From assembly GCF_019578655.1 (NCBI RefSeq), contig NC_063265.1, forward strand, positions 7,288,501 to 7,352,500: DNA of 64,000 nt, written 5' to 3'. Positions within the stretch are counted from its first letter, which is position 1; each line of letters begins with the position of its first letter. Position numbers and translations under genes: made by a program. Positions 26,770 to 37,659 of this stretch are shown in pieces. The DNA is from Ricinus communis (Eukaryota; Streptophyta; Magnoliopsida; Malpighiales; Euphorbiaceae). The notes beneath the pieces were generated by a model that saw nothing but the letters and a program-made list of their open reading frames with translations, searched no databases and had not been told where the DNA came from.

Positions 26770-26874
26770 GTGACCGGCAACCGAATTCTAGTGGCAGACA
26801 ATCAAATTCTAGCGACTGATGATTGAATTCTAATGATCGAAAACCAAATTCTGATGACCGATGACATCAGCGGA
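26770..26874 (+). repeat. 21-bp minisatellite, about five units
   Basis: Five consecutive 21-bp units, most ending AATTCT plus a purine, with a GACCGA/GACTGA-like middle. The unit length is a multiple of three, but stop codons interrupt the frames I read. The units differ at several bases each, so the array is old. Confidence 0.8.
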
Positions 26875-29280
26875 TTTTGACAACCAATGCTATTTTAAAA
26901 AATAATAATTTTTATATTATTTATAAATAATTTATTTTTACACTAATTATTATAAAATAAATTAAATATTAAAATAAAAATTGTGATTATATTATATTTT
27001 TTTATAATCAAATATAGTAATAGAATGATTATTACATTATATTACATGATTGATTATATTAAATTCCATTATATCATACTAAACACAGTTTTAGAGTCAA
27101 TAACTGAAGTTTTAAGTTTGAGATCTCATTTCTTTAAATTGGTTTATTTTTATTTTATTAAATTTTTTTAAAAGATATATTTAGAAACTTACATGTTATG
27201 TTATTGGGGGATCATAGCTCCAATATTTTCTAATGATCGGTCGATTTTTGCTCTCCCTATCATTTTGGGTGATTAAGATCGACATATCTGGATGATCTAA
27301 TGCCTCATATTTCTTTCGATTCCTTCTAAGGACGAGCATGCATTAATTTGATCCACAAGGAAGTTGAAAGTTGAAACTAGACCACATTTCAACTTTCTTT
27401 TTATCAAGAACAGAAGAAATTTGTATTGTTTTAAGCTCTTGTTCCTATAAATATTTTGCTAATAAAAACTGTATAAATATTACTTTTCTAAAGTCAAAGT
27501 CGCCCCGAAGAAACAAAAAGAAGAACATTACAGTTGAGATTAAGTTTAATCATATGATAAATTAGTATAAATTTCAAGATATTTCAAAGCAATTAGTCTT
27601 ATTCTCTTTCAGAATCTGCTGCTGAAACGCGTGATTAAAGGGCGGCCATACATACATGATGTGATTATAATATGAGTGTTAAACATTGCGTATACCTAAA
27701 GCAGATGTTCTGTAAATGTGTTTATATCGACGAAAAGAGGTACGGTGAAAAGTCATTATTATGGCCATGACAAACAATGTGTTCCTTGTGTTGTGTCTGC
27801 GTACACATTACAGATTAACAAAGGATAAGTCTACTCTGCCTTGTACAAGGACATCTCCTGACAGTTGCCAGTTGCAAATTCTGACCTATCGTTTCAAATA
27901 AAAATCTATTCACATAAGATTAGCTCCTTCACGGGTAGGGAAATGGAGTTGACGATATTAATATCCTTAAAAAAAGTATGAGTACCGGTATGACCTTATT
28001 CCTATGTAGATTATTAGTTATTGGACCATTATCCTGAACAAACGGGGAAACAAGCTAAAGTAGACATGCAATGCAATGAAGTGCAAATTATAGTCCAGAT
28101 TAATCAGCGCAGGAGTAAGCAAGCCCATCTCGCAATAAAGTTCCTTTGCGTAGAAGTCCTTGTTCATTGGGCTTGAATTGAATTGAAGTTTTGCTTCCAA
28201 GTTTACGATATGCATAGGGTAATAAACTACCTTCTTATGACCGTTCCTGTGAGCCCGACCGAAGCTAGAAAGCCGCTCTTGGAAAAAGAAAATGTTTGGT
28301 ATATTTTAGATTAATTTTTCTAATCTTTTTTTTTTTATGAAAAATTCTTATTTAGATCTGATGTATATACTACAACTAATAAGAGACTGATACGTATGTA
28401 TCAATATTTTATAATTTAGTATTAGATAATTGACACATACTCTATTATTTAAAACTAATGAATATGTATCAATCGTCTATCTATTTTGTGTATAGATAGG
28501 AATATATGCACCAAACCTAAATAACTTTCTTTTTATCTTCAGAATCAGATTTTGGAAAAAGTAATAAACTTGTAGCAACCCAAAATTCTTATGGACAAAT
28601 AGAATCCTTATGCTTGTCGAATTAAATCAAATAACTAATATCTAATTTTTTTTTCTTTTCATGCACTCTTTCATTTTAAACTCAGTCTTATCATTACAGT
28701 TGCAAATAGAAAAATGTTTCCTATTCATAGTGGTTCTAGAGACAACAGCTGCTACCTGAAGTGGTCATGCAATAGTTATTGGACCATTGTTGTAGACAAA
28801 AGGTTAGTTAAATAATCATGGTAGGCCAAATGGCATATGTAACAACATGAATTGTTGAAACAATATAATGAAGAAGAATTTGTCCTATCAAAAAAAATTT
28901 CAAGAGTATAAGCTTCTCGAAAATACTGCAACTAGCTAGAACTACAATGGAATGAGCATTTTATCAAAAGAAACAGTTTCCACTTTCTTTGACCACAGCT
29001 TGTTCAAAACAATACATGCATATTGCCAATTTCTCAACTGGATGTGTCGACCACCCGTTTGGGTCCAACCATTGAAGGCAAAAATAATCCCAATATTAAT
29101 TTCAACATTCATCTTTAAGAAAAATATCAAAAGAGGAAAAGAAAGTATGTTTGAAATATTTATACGATTCTTAAAGCTGGATAAACACAAAGAAAGAAGA
29201 ATACCGCATTATATTTATAGATGACGAATTCATATCAACAACCTTCTACCCAATACAAGAAGTTTATATTGTTGTTCTGC
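26875..29280. other. Intergenic, no supported gene
   Basis: Moderately richer in GC than the previous 10 kb from about 27600 on, but open frames are short and unrecognised. Minus-strand codons at about 28950-29190 read a plausible-looking peptide (GIIFAFNGWTQTGGRHIQL) with no family match. Confidence 0.5.
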
Positions 29281-29294
29281 ATATTTGCGACGTG

Positions 29295-29865
29295 GGTGGG
29301 AGGGAAAGGGCAATGCAGCAACAGCAATATTCAGCTTATCAGGCGTATGCACTCATACAGAAAAAGCTTAGGCAGGAAGACACGTGTCTTGTAGGGATTT
29401 GGCGAGAAGTGGGAACACATGTTCGAAAAGGAATGTTTTGATGGCGATTTTGAATTTGGCGGGAAATAGAGAAACAGTTGCGAGGTTAGTTGAGGAAGGT
29501 GTGGGTGTGATGTGGTTAAAGATGTTATGAATGTGATCCAGAGGAGGCGGTAACGATTCTTGTAGTGGTGATTATGAGAGGTGGAATAGTGGCTGTCGCG
29601 GCGGCCTATGGTGCGATTAAAAAGATAACTTTTGTTCTTAAGGGAAGGATCGGATGCGAGTAGAGGGAATGTTATTGCAACTTTTGCTACCCTCTATCGA
29701 AAGGGGGGATCGGAAATGGTAGCAGCAGAATTGGCATCTTTGGATGGAATTGAAAGAAAAATTTAGGAATTGATGGAGATGGAGACTATGAGAGCAGCTG
29801 CCACTGCTGGTTTGGATGGTAATGATCAATTTTTCCAGAGGCATACTACCAGTTACATCCAGTAG
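29295..29865 (+). pseudogene. ARM-repeat protein (plant U-box type) pseudogene fragment
   Basis: Translation in shifting frames gives a co-linear series of Armadillo-repeat peptides: GNAATAIFSLSGVCTH at about 29311, then AILNLAGNRETVARLVEEG (from 29444), then IMRGGIVAVAAAYGAIKKIT, then YRKGGSEMVAAELASLDGIE (about 29694-29755). This order and wording fit the C-terminal ARM domain of plant U-box (PUB) E3 ubiquitin ligases. At least three in-frame stops and several frameshifts break it, and no U-box is visible upstream. It is a 5'-truncated, decayed copy. No intron or poly-A tract reveals whether it was retroposed. The specific PUB parent cannot be told from this fragment. Confidence 0.6.
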
Positions 29866-30474
29866 TTTGTGTAGAGCAGCTCTAGCAAGCTAACATTTTT
29901 GGGAAGGAAGATCTTCATCAATTTCAACTTGTAAATAAAATTTCTTTTCTAATTTTATTTGATGAGGCAATGGATGTATAATCTTTTCATAAATTCATTC
30001 CTCAGCTTGAAATGCATTCTTTTGTTAAACATTGTTCCTCTTCTTTTCGATGCTTTCATTCTTTGTTGCTAGCCTGTAATTGCTTTAGTTTCTGAAAATG
30101 GATGAAAAATGTGCTCAATATCCAATAGAACACTTGATTCTCATTCATTGGCTATCCGATACAAATTACATTATCAGAAGAATTACTTAAAATCTTTTCG
30201 TTTTATTGTTCTAACAGATGCTTAATGTGAAAAAACTAAATTAATACTATAAAGAAAATGTAGTCAGCAAGCAAAAATTTAATGAACATGCACCGACAAG
30301 AAGACGTGTTAGTCTGTTGAATACCTTCGTTACAGCATTTTTCTATGGTCAGTAATACAACATTTTTCAGAATTCATAACGACAGTTAACATTAAGAAGT
30401 CAAAATCCCATACGCGGAGACACGCAATTGGTCCCACCAAGAACTTTCAATTTCTGACTTTCCTCTAAAAAGAT

Positions 30475-30479
<5 letters not shown>

Positions 30480-30505
<26 letters not shown>
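30480..30505. promoter_or_regulatory. (AT)n run, possible TATA region of the IDA-like gene
   Basis: A 26-bp AT microsatellite ending TATATAAAAAA, about 125-150 bases upstream of the IDA-like start codon. It is the only TATA-like sequence at a suitable distance, so it may supply the core promoter. The leader after it is CT-rich (TTCTCTTCCTCTTTCTTTCA), typical of plant 5' leaders. Confidence 0.4.
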
Positions 30506-30514
<9 letters not shown>

Positions 30515-30630
30515 AAGCGTAGAAAGTCCATTTTCATTTCACAAATTCCAAAGTTTCTTCTTCACTCGTTCACCGCCATTCTTATTCTCTTCCTCTTTCT
30601 TTCAGTCATTTCCATAATCTTGAGATTCAA

Positions 30631-30879
30631 ATGGCACAATTCGATAGAGTTAGAAATGGTTTAATCGTGGTTTTCTTGCTTATCATTACCATGACGAATA
30701 CTTCCTACGCCAGGGTCTTGGGTGGTTCTTTCTCAAGTGAGATTCGGTCAGGAGGAGACCTTGCTCTCCCTGCACACAAAGTAGCTGACGAGTACCGGCC
30801 ATTGCTGCTTAATCTCCTTCCAAAGGGTCCTTTGCCCCCTTCTGGCCCCAGCAAACGAAGCAACAATTTTGTTAACTGA
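30631..30879 (+). CDS. IDA-like (IDL) secreted peptide precursor
   Basis: A precursor of a small secreted signalling peptide of the INFLORESCENCE DEFICIENT IN ABSCISSION family, perceived by HAESA/HSL receptor kinases in cell separation and defence. The 82-residue intronless product has a signal peptide (hydrophobic core LIVVFLLIITM, likely cut after YA at 26-27), a variable linker, and a C-terminal active motif LPKGPLPPSGPSKRSNN (63-79). The family core is PIPPSxPSKRHN. Here Leu replaces Ile, Gly occupies the x position, and Ser77 replaces the usual His before Asn. Prepropeptide length and single-exon structure fit the family. The SGPS core is also seen in the related PIP peptides, but the PIP ending GxGH is absent, so IDL is preferred. 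The start is the first ATG after a CT-rich leader. Confidence 0.85.
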   Translation: MAQFDRVRNGLIVVFLLIITMTNTSYARVLGGSFSSEIRSGGDLALPAHKVADEYRPLLLNLLPKGPLPPSGPSKRSNNFVN

Positions 30880-30889
30880 TTCATTGAAT

Positions 30890-31925
30890 TCTGATTATTT
30901 ATTTCTTCTTCTCTCTTTAATCTATTCTTTAGTGATTGTTTTGTACATCTTTAAGTTAACACGCCTTGTAGCTTATTCTTAGAACTCTAATCCAACAAAT
31001 GTTATGTAAGCTATTGACAAACACATTATCAGTCAGATCCCTCCATGTTTTAAGTGAAAGACATGCTTGTATCAATAATATAGTATATAAATGTATTGAA
31101 TTATTTGTTTTAGACAATTTAACTTCTTCTCTTTCCTATCAGAAAATTTTATGTGATGCATAATATTAGAAATATTTTACTTTTAATTCGTTAGCTAAAG
31201 GCTAAACGGAACATATAATAAAAAATATATAATTATCTTTTTATACTCACTCTAAAAATAATAATTCTTATGAAGATTAGTAAATCAAAACTATCTAATT
31301 TTATTTATTTTTTAAATACCAACTAGTCAGTGTTTGAATATAAAAGAGAAATGAATTCTTAAGCATATTTTATTTAAAAAAACATACAAGTCTTCGTTAA
31401 TAAAGTATATGAAATATCCCATCTTGAAACAAAAGCAAAATATAAGTATTTACATTCAAGAAAACTGACTTACAAGGAAATATTAGGCTCCAAATTCTCC
31501 AATCGTTATTTGATTAAGCACTCGTAATTAGCAAATGAGGCTCTCGCTCTCGAATTCAACTACTTAGTTTTCATATAAGTCAATAACAGCAAATTTCTTA
31601 ATGTTTATAGAGAAAAGATTCAAAAGACCTTATATTTATGATCAGAATAATATAATTTGCATAAGGGAAGAGGGTTTACATATATGCAGAAAACTGAATT
31701 TTTCTGATTTGCCACTTTTTCTTCTTACCAATAGAACTTACAGATTGGCATTAATAATGGCAACAAAACTACAACAGTAGAGCAGGTGAAAAAGATATTG
31801 GCAATCTTAAGCCTAAAGCCCAATAGCTAATAAACAAATTTGGGTTCACATAAAAAGGTTTATAACAGAATACCCAAATAAATGGACATACAATCCATTA
31901 GAAACTCGGTCCAAACCTCCACAGG
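30890..31925. other. Intergenic, downstream of the IDA-like gene
   Basis: The first 100-200 bases are probably the 3' UTR (CT-rich). The rest shows no coding signal. Confidence 0.5.
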
Positions 31926-31930
31926 AAAAA

Positions 31931-32374
31931 TTAAATTATGAAAACACCCGTGTTTTTGTTCCCAATTGTTTTGCCTCCACCATCAAAGATTGCGCCACCA
32001 GCAAAAAAATTTATGAGCAGTAGGGGAGAGACCATCAGACCCACCAACAAATTACTGGACTGAAGAGCTTGATGCCAAACCAAACAGAAAGAGTAGATGT
32101 TCTTCTGCTTAGTCAGTCGACGGAGGATAGGAGTCCCAATCCTGCAAAAGCGATTCAAAAACCATATCTGGTACCTACCATCTCCTCCATCATTGGTGGT
32201 GTAGAGAACAAAACAACCATTAAAACCACTTCCTGTCACTATGACCAACCAGTATTTCCCTCCTCCACCAACTTCCATCGCGAGACGAAATCTCGAAGGA
32301 CAAAGGATGGTGAAGTAGTCGGACCCAGCCGTACTAGAGGGTGGCTGACGGACAGCCATAAAAAACAACAACAT
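31931..32374 (-). CDS. Hypothetical 147-codon ORF, doubtful
   Basis: An ATG-initiated uninterrupted frame in a locally GC-richer stretch. Upstream on the same strand (32470-32600) lies a leader-like sequence with CTCTCTCTCTC and CTTAGGGTTTGG, which looks like a plant promoter-proximal region. The peptide begins MLLFFMAVRQPPSSTAGSDY and has two hydrophobic stretches (YWLVIVTGSGFNGCFVLY and NLLVGLMVSPLLLINFFAGG). I recognise no domain. An overlapping plus-strand frame at 32069-32401 is equally open, so this may be a non-coding transcript or chance. No function is assigned. Confidence 0.25.
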   Translation of the reverse strand: MLLFFMAVRQPPSSTAGSDYFTILCPSRFRLAMEVGGGGKYWLVIVTGSGFNGCFVLYTTNDGGDGRYQIWFLNRFCRIGTPILRRLTKQKNIYSFCLVWHQALQSSNLLVGLMVSPLLLINFFAGGAIFDGGGKTIGNKNTGVFII

Positions 32375-32619
32375 AGAAAACTCATTAACAACTTGAGATA
32401 ATCAATACAAACAGAAGGGAAAACACTAAATACGAACATTGATAATATATAAACAATGTTAAACAACAAAAAAGGAAAAAGATTGCGGATAGCCTCTGGC
32501 GGCTCCCCAAAACCAAACCCTAAGAGAGGGTACTGTATGAGCAGAGAATTTGAGAGAGAGAGAGAGATGGTTCTGGGGTGCCACTTGGTACCCACAACTT
32601 TATCTTTTGGCGTTTAAAC

Positions 32620-33640
32620 ACTAAACATTAATTTATTTATTTTTCCAAATATTTATCTTCTATTAGATCGTCATGTTAGATGTTCACATAGAAAACCTGC
32701 TCCATGGTATAATTACTGGGATGGTACTTGCATCTATTCTGAGCTCATAATCTTTATTTTATATTTGCTGTTAATTTAGATTTGGTTTATGATAATTGCT
32801 CCATTTCATTATTGGAATTATATACTCCGTTGCCAAATACTTTGAAATAAGGAAATTACCAGTTTCAAAAAAAGAAAAGTTGAAACAAATTACTTAGAGA
32901 CAAATGCTACTTGCTTCAATTTTTTTACAATTTTTAAATTTTTCACTGCATATGATATGTGTAAATATACTAAGAGTTTTTCAAATAAATTATAGATTAA
33001 ATACAAGGTGTTACTGTTATGTTATACCATTACAGAAAAACTCAATTTTGAGTCGTCAACAAATGTCCTTAACTGTGTGCTTGAGTTCCTCCTCGGAAGA
33101 GTAAGGCCATTGCAGATGATATTAAGGTTCTGTTGTCCTATAATGGAGATGTTTTTTTAATTACGAGAGAGGAAGTGGAGGCTTCAACTTAAGACTTCCA
33201 TTTAAGCTTCAAAAGAGCTCTCTGACTAAGCCGAAGACCCAGCGGTAGAAATGGAGTTTACTTGTTAAATTTGTGCATGAAAGCTCTAATATAAGCTGCA
33301 TATTGGGTTGAAAAGCTTGCAATGAGGGGGCCTTGGCCTAGTGATTGATGAATTGCCTTCCGAATGCCATCTGTTCTGCTTCATTCTTTTGTCCGACTCT
33401 GTTTCTCTCTTTAAATAGAACATGGCTGGACATTGGCAAAATCAAGTTTTTAACTTTTTAGTTGTCATCTAATGGCCTGAAAGTCAATTCCCTACTATCT
33501 TTATCTTCGTGAAAGTTTTTCCTTTTCATTTTTAGAAGAATATTGTGGCACCTTTATGTTCCTAGAAATCGAATCTATTGATTAATTAGTAAATTGATAA
33601 TGATGTGAGTAAATGAATAGATGGATGTGCATTATGTGGT
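32620..33640. other. Intergenic, no supported gene
   Basis: A GC-richer patch at 33100-33430 looks like decayed exonic or retroelement sequence but yields no readable protein in any frame I tried. Confidence 0.4.
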
Positions 33641-33649
33641 TTGAAATTT

Positions 33650-34080
33650 TTGTATTTAAGAAATTGTAGTTTCTTCATGATAAAAAAATACAATTGTAAT
33701 TTAATTTTTATATTTTTATTATTTTATAAATTAATATTTTTATATTTTTATTATTTAATATTTATTTTCAATAACAAAATCACTTATTAAGTGATTTAAC
33801 ATAAAACTATCTATGTTGAGTTTATGTTAATAAAATAATATATATATAATTTTTATTTTGTTAGGGATAATATGAAATAATTTTTAAAATAAAATTATAA
33901 TATTTTTAGGAGTATTTTGATTTATAAATTAATTTTATTATTAAAAATAAATATTATACTAAAATTAAATCATAAAAATCTAAATATATTAATTTGTAAG
34001 GCAGTAAAAATATGAAAAAAAAACTAAATTATAAGATACTCTTTTATAAGAAAAAAAAACTACAATTCTCTAAGTATAAA
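33650..34080. mobile_element. Foldback element / long-TIR MITE
   Basis: The left arm (33650-33780) and the reverse complement of the right arm (33931-34080) align along their length: GAAATTGTAGTTTCTT against GAGAATTGTAGTTTTTT, ATAAATTAATATTTTTA against ACAAATTAATATATTTA, and TTTATTTTCAATAACAAAAT against TTTATTTTTAATAATAAAAT. The spacer is about 150 bp. A transcript would form a long imperfect hairpin. Terminal duplications are not clear, so the superfamily is unknown. Confidence 0.6.
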
Positions 34081-34969
34081 AATGCCTAATTACAAAATAT
34101 AATTTTTATACTTTTATTTTAATTATTTACTAAAGAAAAAGAATATTATATTTTAAAAATCACGAAATCTAATATAAAAATTTAGAATATTTTTCTTGTT
34201 AATTCATTGAAGGGCTAACAGGTAATGGACTACACAACAGTTGGTAGTCATCCTCTTATACTTGTTATAAAAACGAAAACTCACATAGTACAAAAGAAAT
34301 AATTCAAACTTAAAACCTCTCATTTTCAAAAGTAAATGTTGGTGCCACCTTGAGACCTAATAGACATCAAGTGTAGAAAAATTTAGGACGTCAATCTATA
34401 ACTGTAGAGAATGTATATCTAATAGGAATTTAGTGGACTACCTCTTAGAAATTAAATCAAATTCTCATGATGAAAAGGGTTTGAAAATTACAAACATTCT
34501 GATGTTTGAATACCTTCTCTGTTTGTTTATAATTTGTGCAAGTTAAACTGCACAATCATTGTTTTTTCTCAATCTAAGTGGCTATAATGTTAAAGTTAAA
34601 TACTCAATTCACAATGAAATTGAAACCGTACTGGGCCAAATCTAGAAGCTGTGTACACTTCAGTCACTTCATGGGCTCTCTGGCGCAGCTTTAGAGGAAG
34701 GCATCTGACTTGCCTACTTCCTAAAACTTTAACGACTATTTAGATAAAATAAGAAGAAATTTCATGGGATATTACTTATTAAAATAATTTATTTATAAGT
34801 TTCTTCTTTTAGAATTTTTTCAAAAAAAAAATTATAAATATATCTAAAAGACACCAAAAAATATTATTTCTGACTTGTATCATTAAAAATTTATTTTTTA
34901 TTCTATATCTTTTTTACTTTTTTATAACTTTGTCAACAAAAACTACTACAAATTTATCTAAAAACTTTT

Positions 34970-35340
34970 GAAAGTTCATCATTTAATTTATATTATTTTG
35001 TTTTTTTTTTTTAAAAAAAATAATAAAAATATCTTTAAAAGATACCGAAAAGATATTATTGTAAGTGAAAAATCAACAAAATAAAATAGATTTATTATTT
35101 TTATTTATTATTTTTATATTTAATATTTGTGAATTAAATAATATTACAGATTTTTTATAGCAACTAGTGTATTTTAATAATTTAAAAATATATATCTTAA
35201 AAATATATTTTAATATAATAAAAATATACTAAAATACAATTAAAAATATATGAATACATAATTAAAATAGAATTAAAATAATCATTTAAGCTACCAAAAA
35301 TACTAATAAACTATTAAAAGAATATTATAATAAAGTTAAT
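34970..35340 (+). repeat. Dispersed AT-rich repeat, copy 1
   Basis: Matches 54660-55080 in the same orientation. Shared strings include AATATACTAAAATACAATTA (one base longer in the partner), AAAATAGAATTAAAATAA-like and CATTTAAG. Non-coding; probably an old transposon fragment. Confidence 0.6.
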
Positions 35341-35777
35341 AAAACTGTATAAATAATTTTTTTTTTAAATTGACTGAAAAAGTAAAATTTTGCATCTCAT
35401 TTCTCATATATATTTTTTTAAAAATATCATATAATAAGTAGGGGGAATTTTGGTTTTGAGGAATTTAATGAACTTTTCACAAAATATATGAATTTTATTT
35501 GAAATTTATCGGTTGCTTGGAAAATGAAAAGAAGAAAAAATTACCAACTTTATGAATTCTTCATTTATCTAAAATCTCCAAATGAGAAAATTCCAAAAAT
35601 CTATATAGTATAAATTGATAACGGACAGGAGAAATATCACATACATTTCTTGATTTTTATTGGGAAGGTTTTATCTTTTTTTATTAGGATGAAGGTTTTA
35701 TTTCCTTAGATAACATATAAAAAGACATAGAAATGCTTTTTGTGAAAGCTTTTGATTTAATTTTACTTTCCTACTAT

Positions 35778-35811
35778 TAAAACATAACACTTAGTATGAA
35801 ATGGAGAAAGT
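35778..35811 (-). mobile_element. Stowaway-like MITE end
   Basis: The reverse complement reads CTTTCTCCATTTCATACTAA followed by GTGTTATG, the typical terminus of Stowaway (Tc1/mariner) MITEs. A matching partner end was not found nearby, so this is a solo or broken end. Confidence 0.45.
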
Positions 35812-35989
35812 ATTCAATAAAAGATTATACAACCCTTTTTATTTCATAAATATTCTTAAAAATAATTTTAATTTTATGTGCATACTAAATAAAAAAATTG
35901 TGTACAAAGTTACAGATTAAAAAAATTTATAAGAATTTGAATATTTACGATTTATCAAGTTTGATAAAATTCATGAATGAGAAACGACA

Positions 35990-37395
35990 AGCCTTAATTA
36001 AGCTTAGTTATTTGTCATAAATTTAGATGAACAACTTTCAACAAACTAACATCATGTTTCAGACTATTTCAAAAAAGAAAACTGAGAACAAAAACCAAAG
36101 AAAGAACATCATGTTTCAGGCAAATTCAATAGGTCCCCATATACAAAATTCATTTAATAACACAACACGTCAACATTTTTGTTGGCTTCCATTTGGGGGA
36201 GTGGATAGGGTAGGGAAGGGAAGGAAGGGACCAGCTATTGTGTCTATTTGATGATAGCAGAATTGCCTATAAAATCACTTGGCTTTATGCAGAGAGAGAT
36301 GATGGCAGAGACCTTTTCAAGTTTTTCACATCACTCTTTTCCTTTTATCATCTCAATGTTTGGCTGCAATTTCTTGTAGCAAAATTGTGTACGTTGCTTT
36401 TCCTTCAATCCAACAACTCATTCTTCGTGCTTCTCGATTGGTGATCCCTTATACGGATCATGTTTATGTACATACTGAGCAACTCAAAAACAATAATTCT
36501 TTCTAATTATGAGGGCAGGTATTTTTCAGAGTTTTTACATATAACAAGATTGGCACTTTCTTCTAGACTAAATTTGAGAAATTAAAACCAGATGTTTTGG
36601 GTAATCATGGCATTATTAGAGCTAGAAGAAAATGTTCCTTCTTTGCGATTGGAACATTATATTAGTAATTATTTCTTTCTAATTAACTGGTTCTATTCAG
36701 AATTCCAATTCAAAAACTTCAATATCAATTCAATATATATTAGCTCTTTTTAATTAATGATCTGCATATAGTCCTTCCTTGCATTACATGCTTATTGCTA
36801 TAAATAGTGCTCAAAACTTTGGAAAACGATAGGACAAGGCACCTATATACAGAATTACTGAGTTATATATGATTGTGTTGGTCATTAATGAAGATCAGCT
36901 TTTGTTTAAAAAGGAAAAAGAAAAGGTTAGGTAATCTTGACAGATACTTATCAGTAGTGGCTTTAATGCTGTTAGGAAATGTTCTTTCATGGTTTTATCA
37001 AGTGCAATGGGCGAGTTTATTTAATCAAAGTTACCCAATTTGTAGGTCACATTGTCTTTAACTCAAGGTCAGGTACACCTGCATACTGTTTTGTCCTTAA
37101 TATGAATATTACCCAAGAACATGTATAGAGCCCTAGGGCACATGACTGGAGCTGCAAAAGGGTAGTGATTAAATTCATGAACCTACCATTTATAAATAAA
37201 CTCACCAAATTCACTTTTAAAAGAAAAATAAAAATAGAAGAAAGTAAATCGATGTGAACTTTTCACAAATTCATTCAGTGCCTTCCTTTTTCCCTATTGT
37301 GTCTCTTTCAAAAATGTGTGTATGTATATGGTTCTTGTCATTACTAATTGTTTTATGAAATTCTAGATGTTACCTCAATTTATAAATGGGTCTTT
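35990..37395. other. Intergenic, no supported gene
   Basis: Slightly less AT-rich, with a purine-rich GGGTAGGGAAGGGAAGGAAG block at about 36209. Short frames without family matches. No microRNA precursor that I know was found. Confidence 0.5.
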
Positions 37396-37400
37396 TGCTA

Positions 37401-37655
37401 CTCCTTTCATTTTATACTAATTGTTATATTTTAGTAGTTTATTTAGATTAAAAACAGGCTTAATTATAAAAAAAAAAACAATTAATTAAGTTAGACTAAA
37501 ATACCTTTCTATAGATATTGCAAAATATTACATTAATTTCAAAACAAGAATAAAATAATAAAAAAATTAATATTGTATTAGATATGTAAAAATAACATAT
37601 AATTATAATTTTTTAATTTGAAAAAGAAAATGTTAATATGAAACGGAGAAAGTTG
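37401..37655. mobile_element. Stowaway-like MITE
   Basis: Flanked by TA on both sides. The left terminus is CTCCTTTCATTTTATACTAA; the right terminus, reverse-complemented, contains CTCCGTTTCATATTAACA. These imperfect inverted repeats and the TA target site match the Stowaway (Tc1/mariner) family. The length, about 255 bp, is typical. The interior is AT-rich and non-coding. Confidence 0.55.
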
Positions 37656-37659
37656 TAGT

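Noticed and set aside
28942..29224. Overlapping frames on both strands near 29 kb
   Set aside because: Both strands are open over the same bases and neither peptide matches a known family.
33325..33380. tRNA-like stretch (GGCCTTGGCCTAGTGATTGA)
   Set aside because: D-arm-like only by chance; no GGTTCGAATCC-type T-loop at the right distance.
34675..34720. tRNA-like stretch (CTGGCGCAGCTTTAGAGG)
   Set aside because: No full cloverleaf, anticodon arm or T-loop consensus follows.
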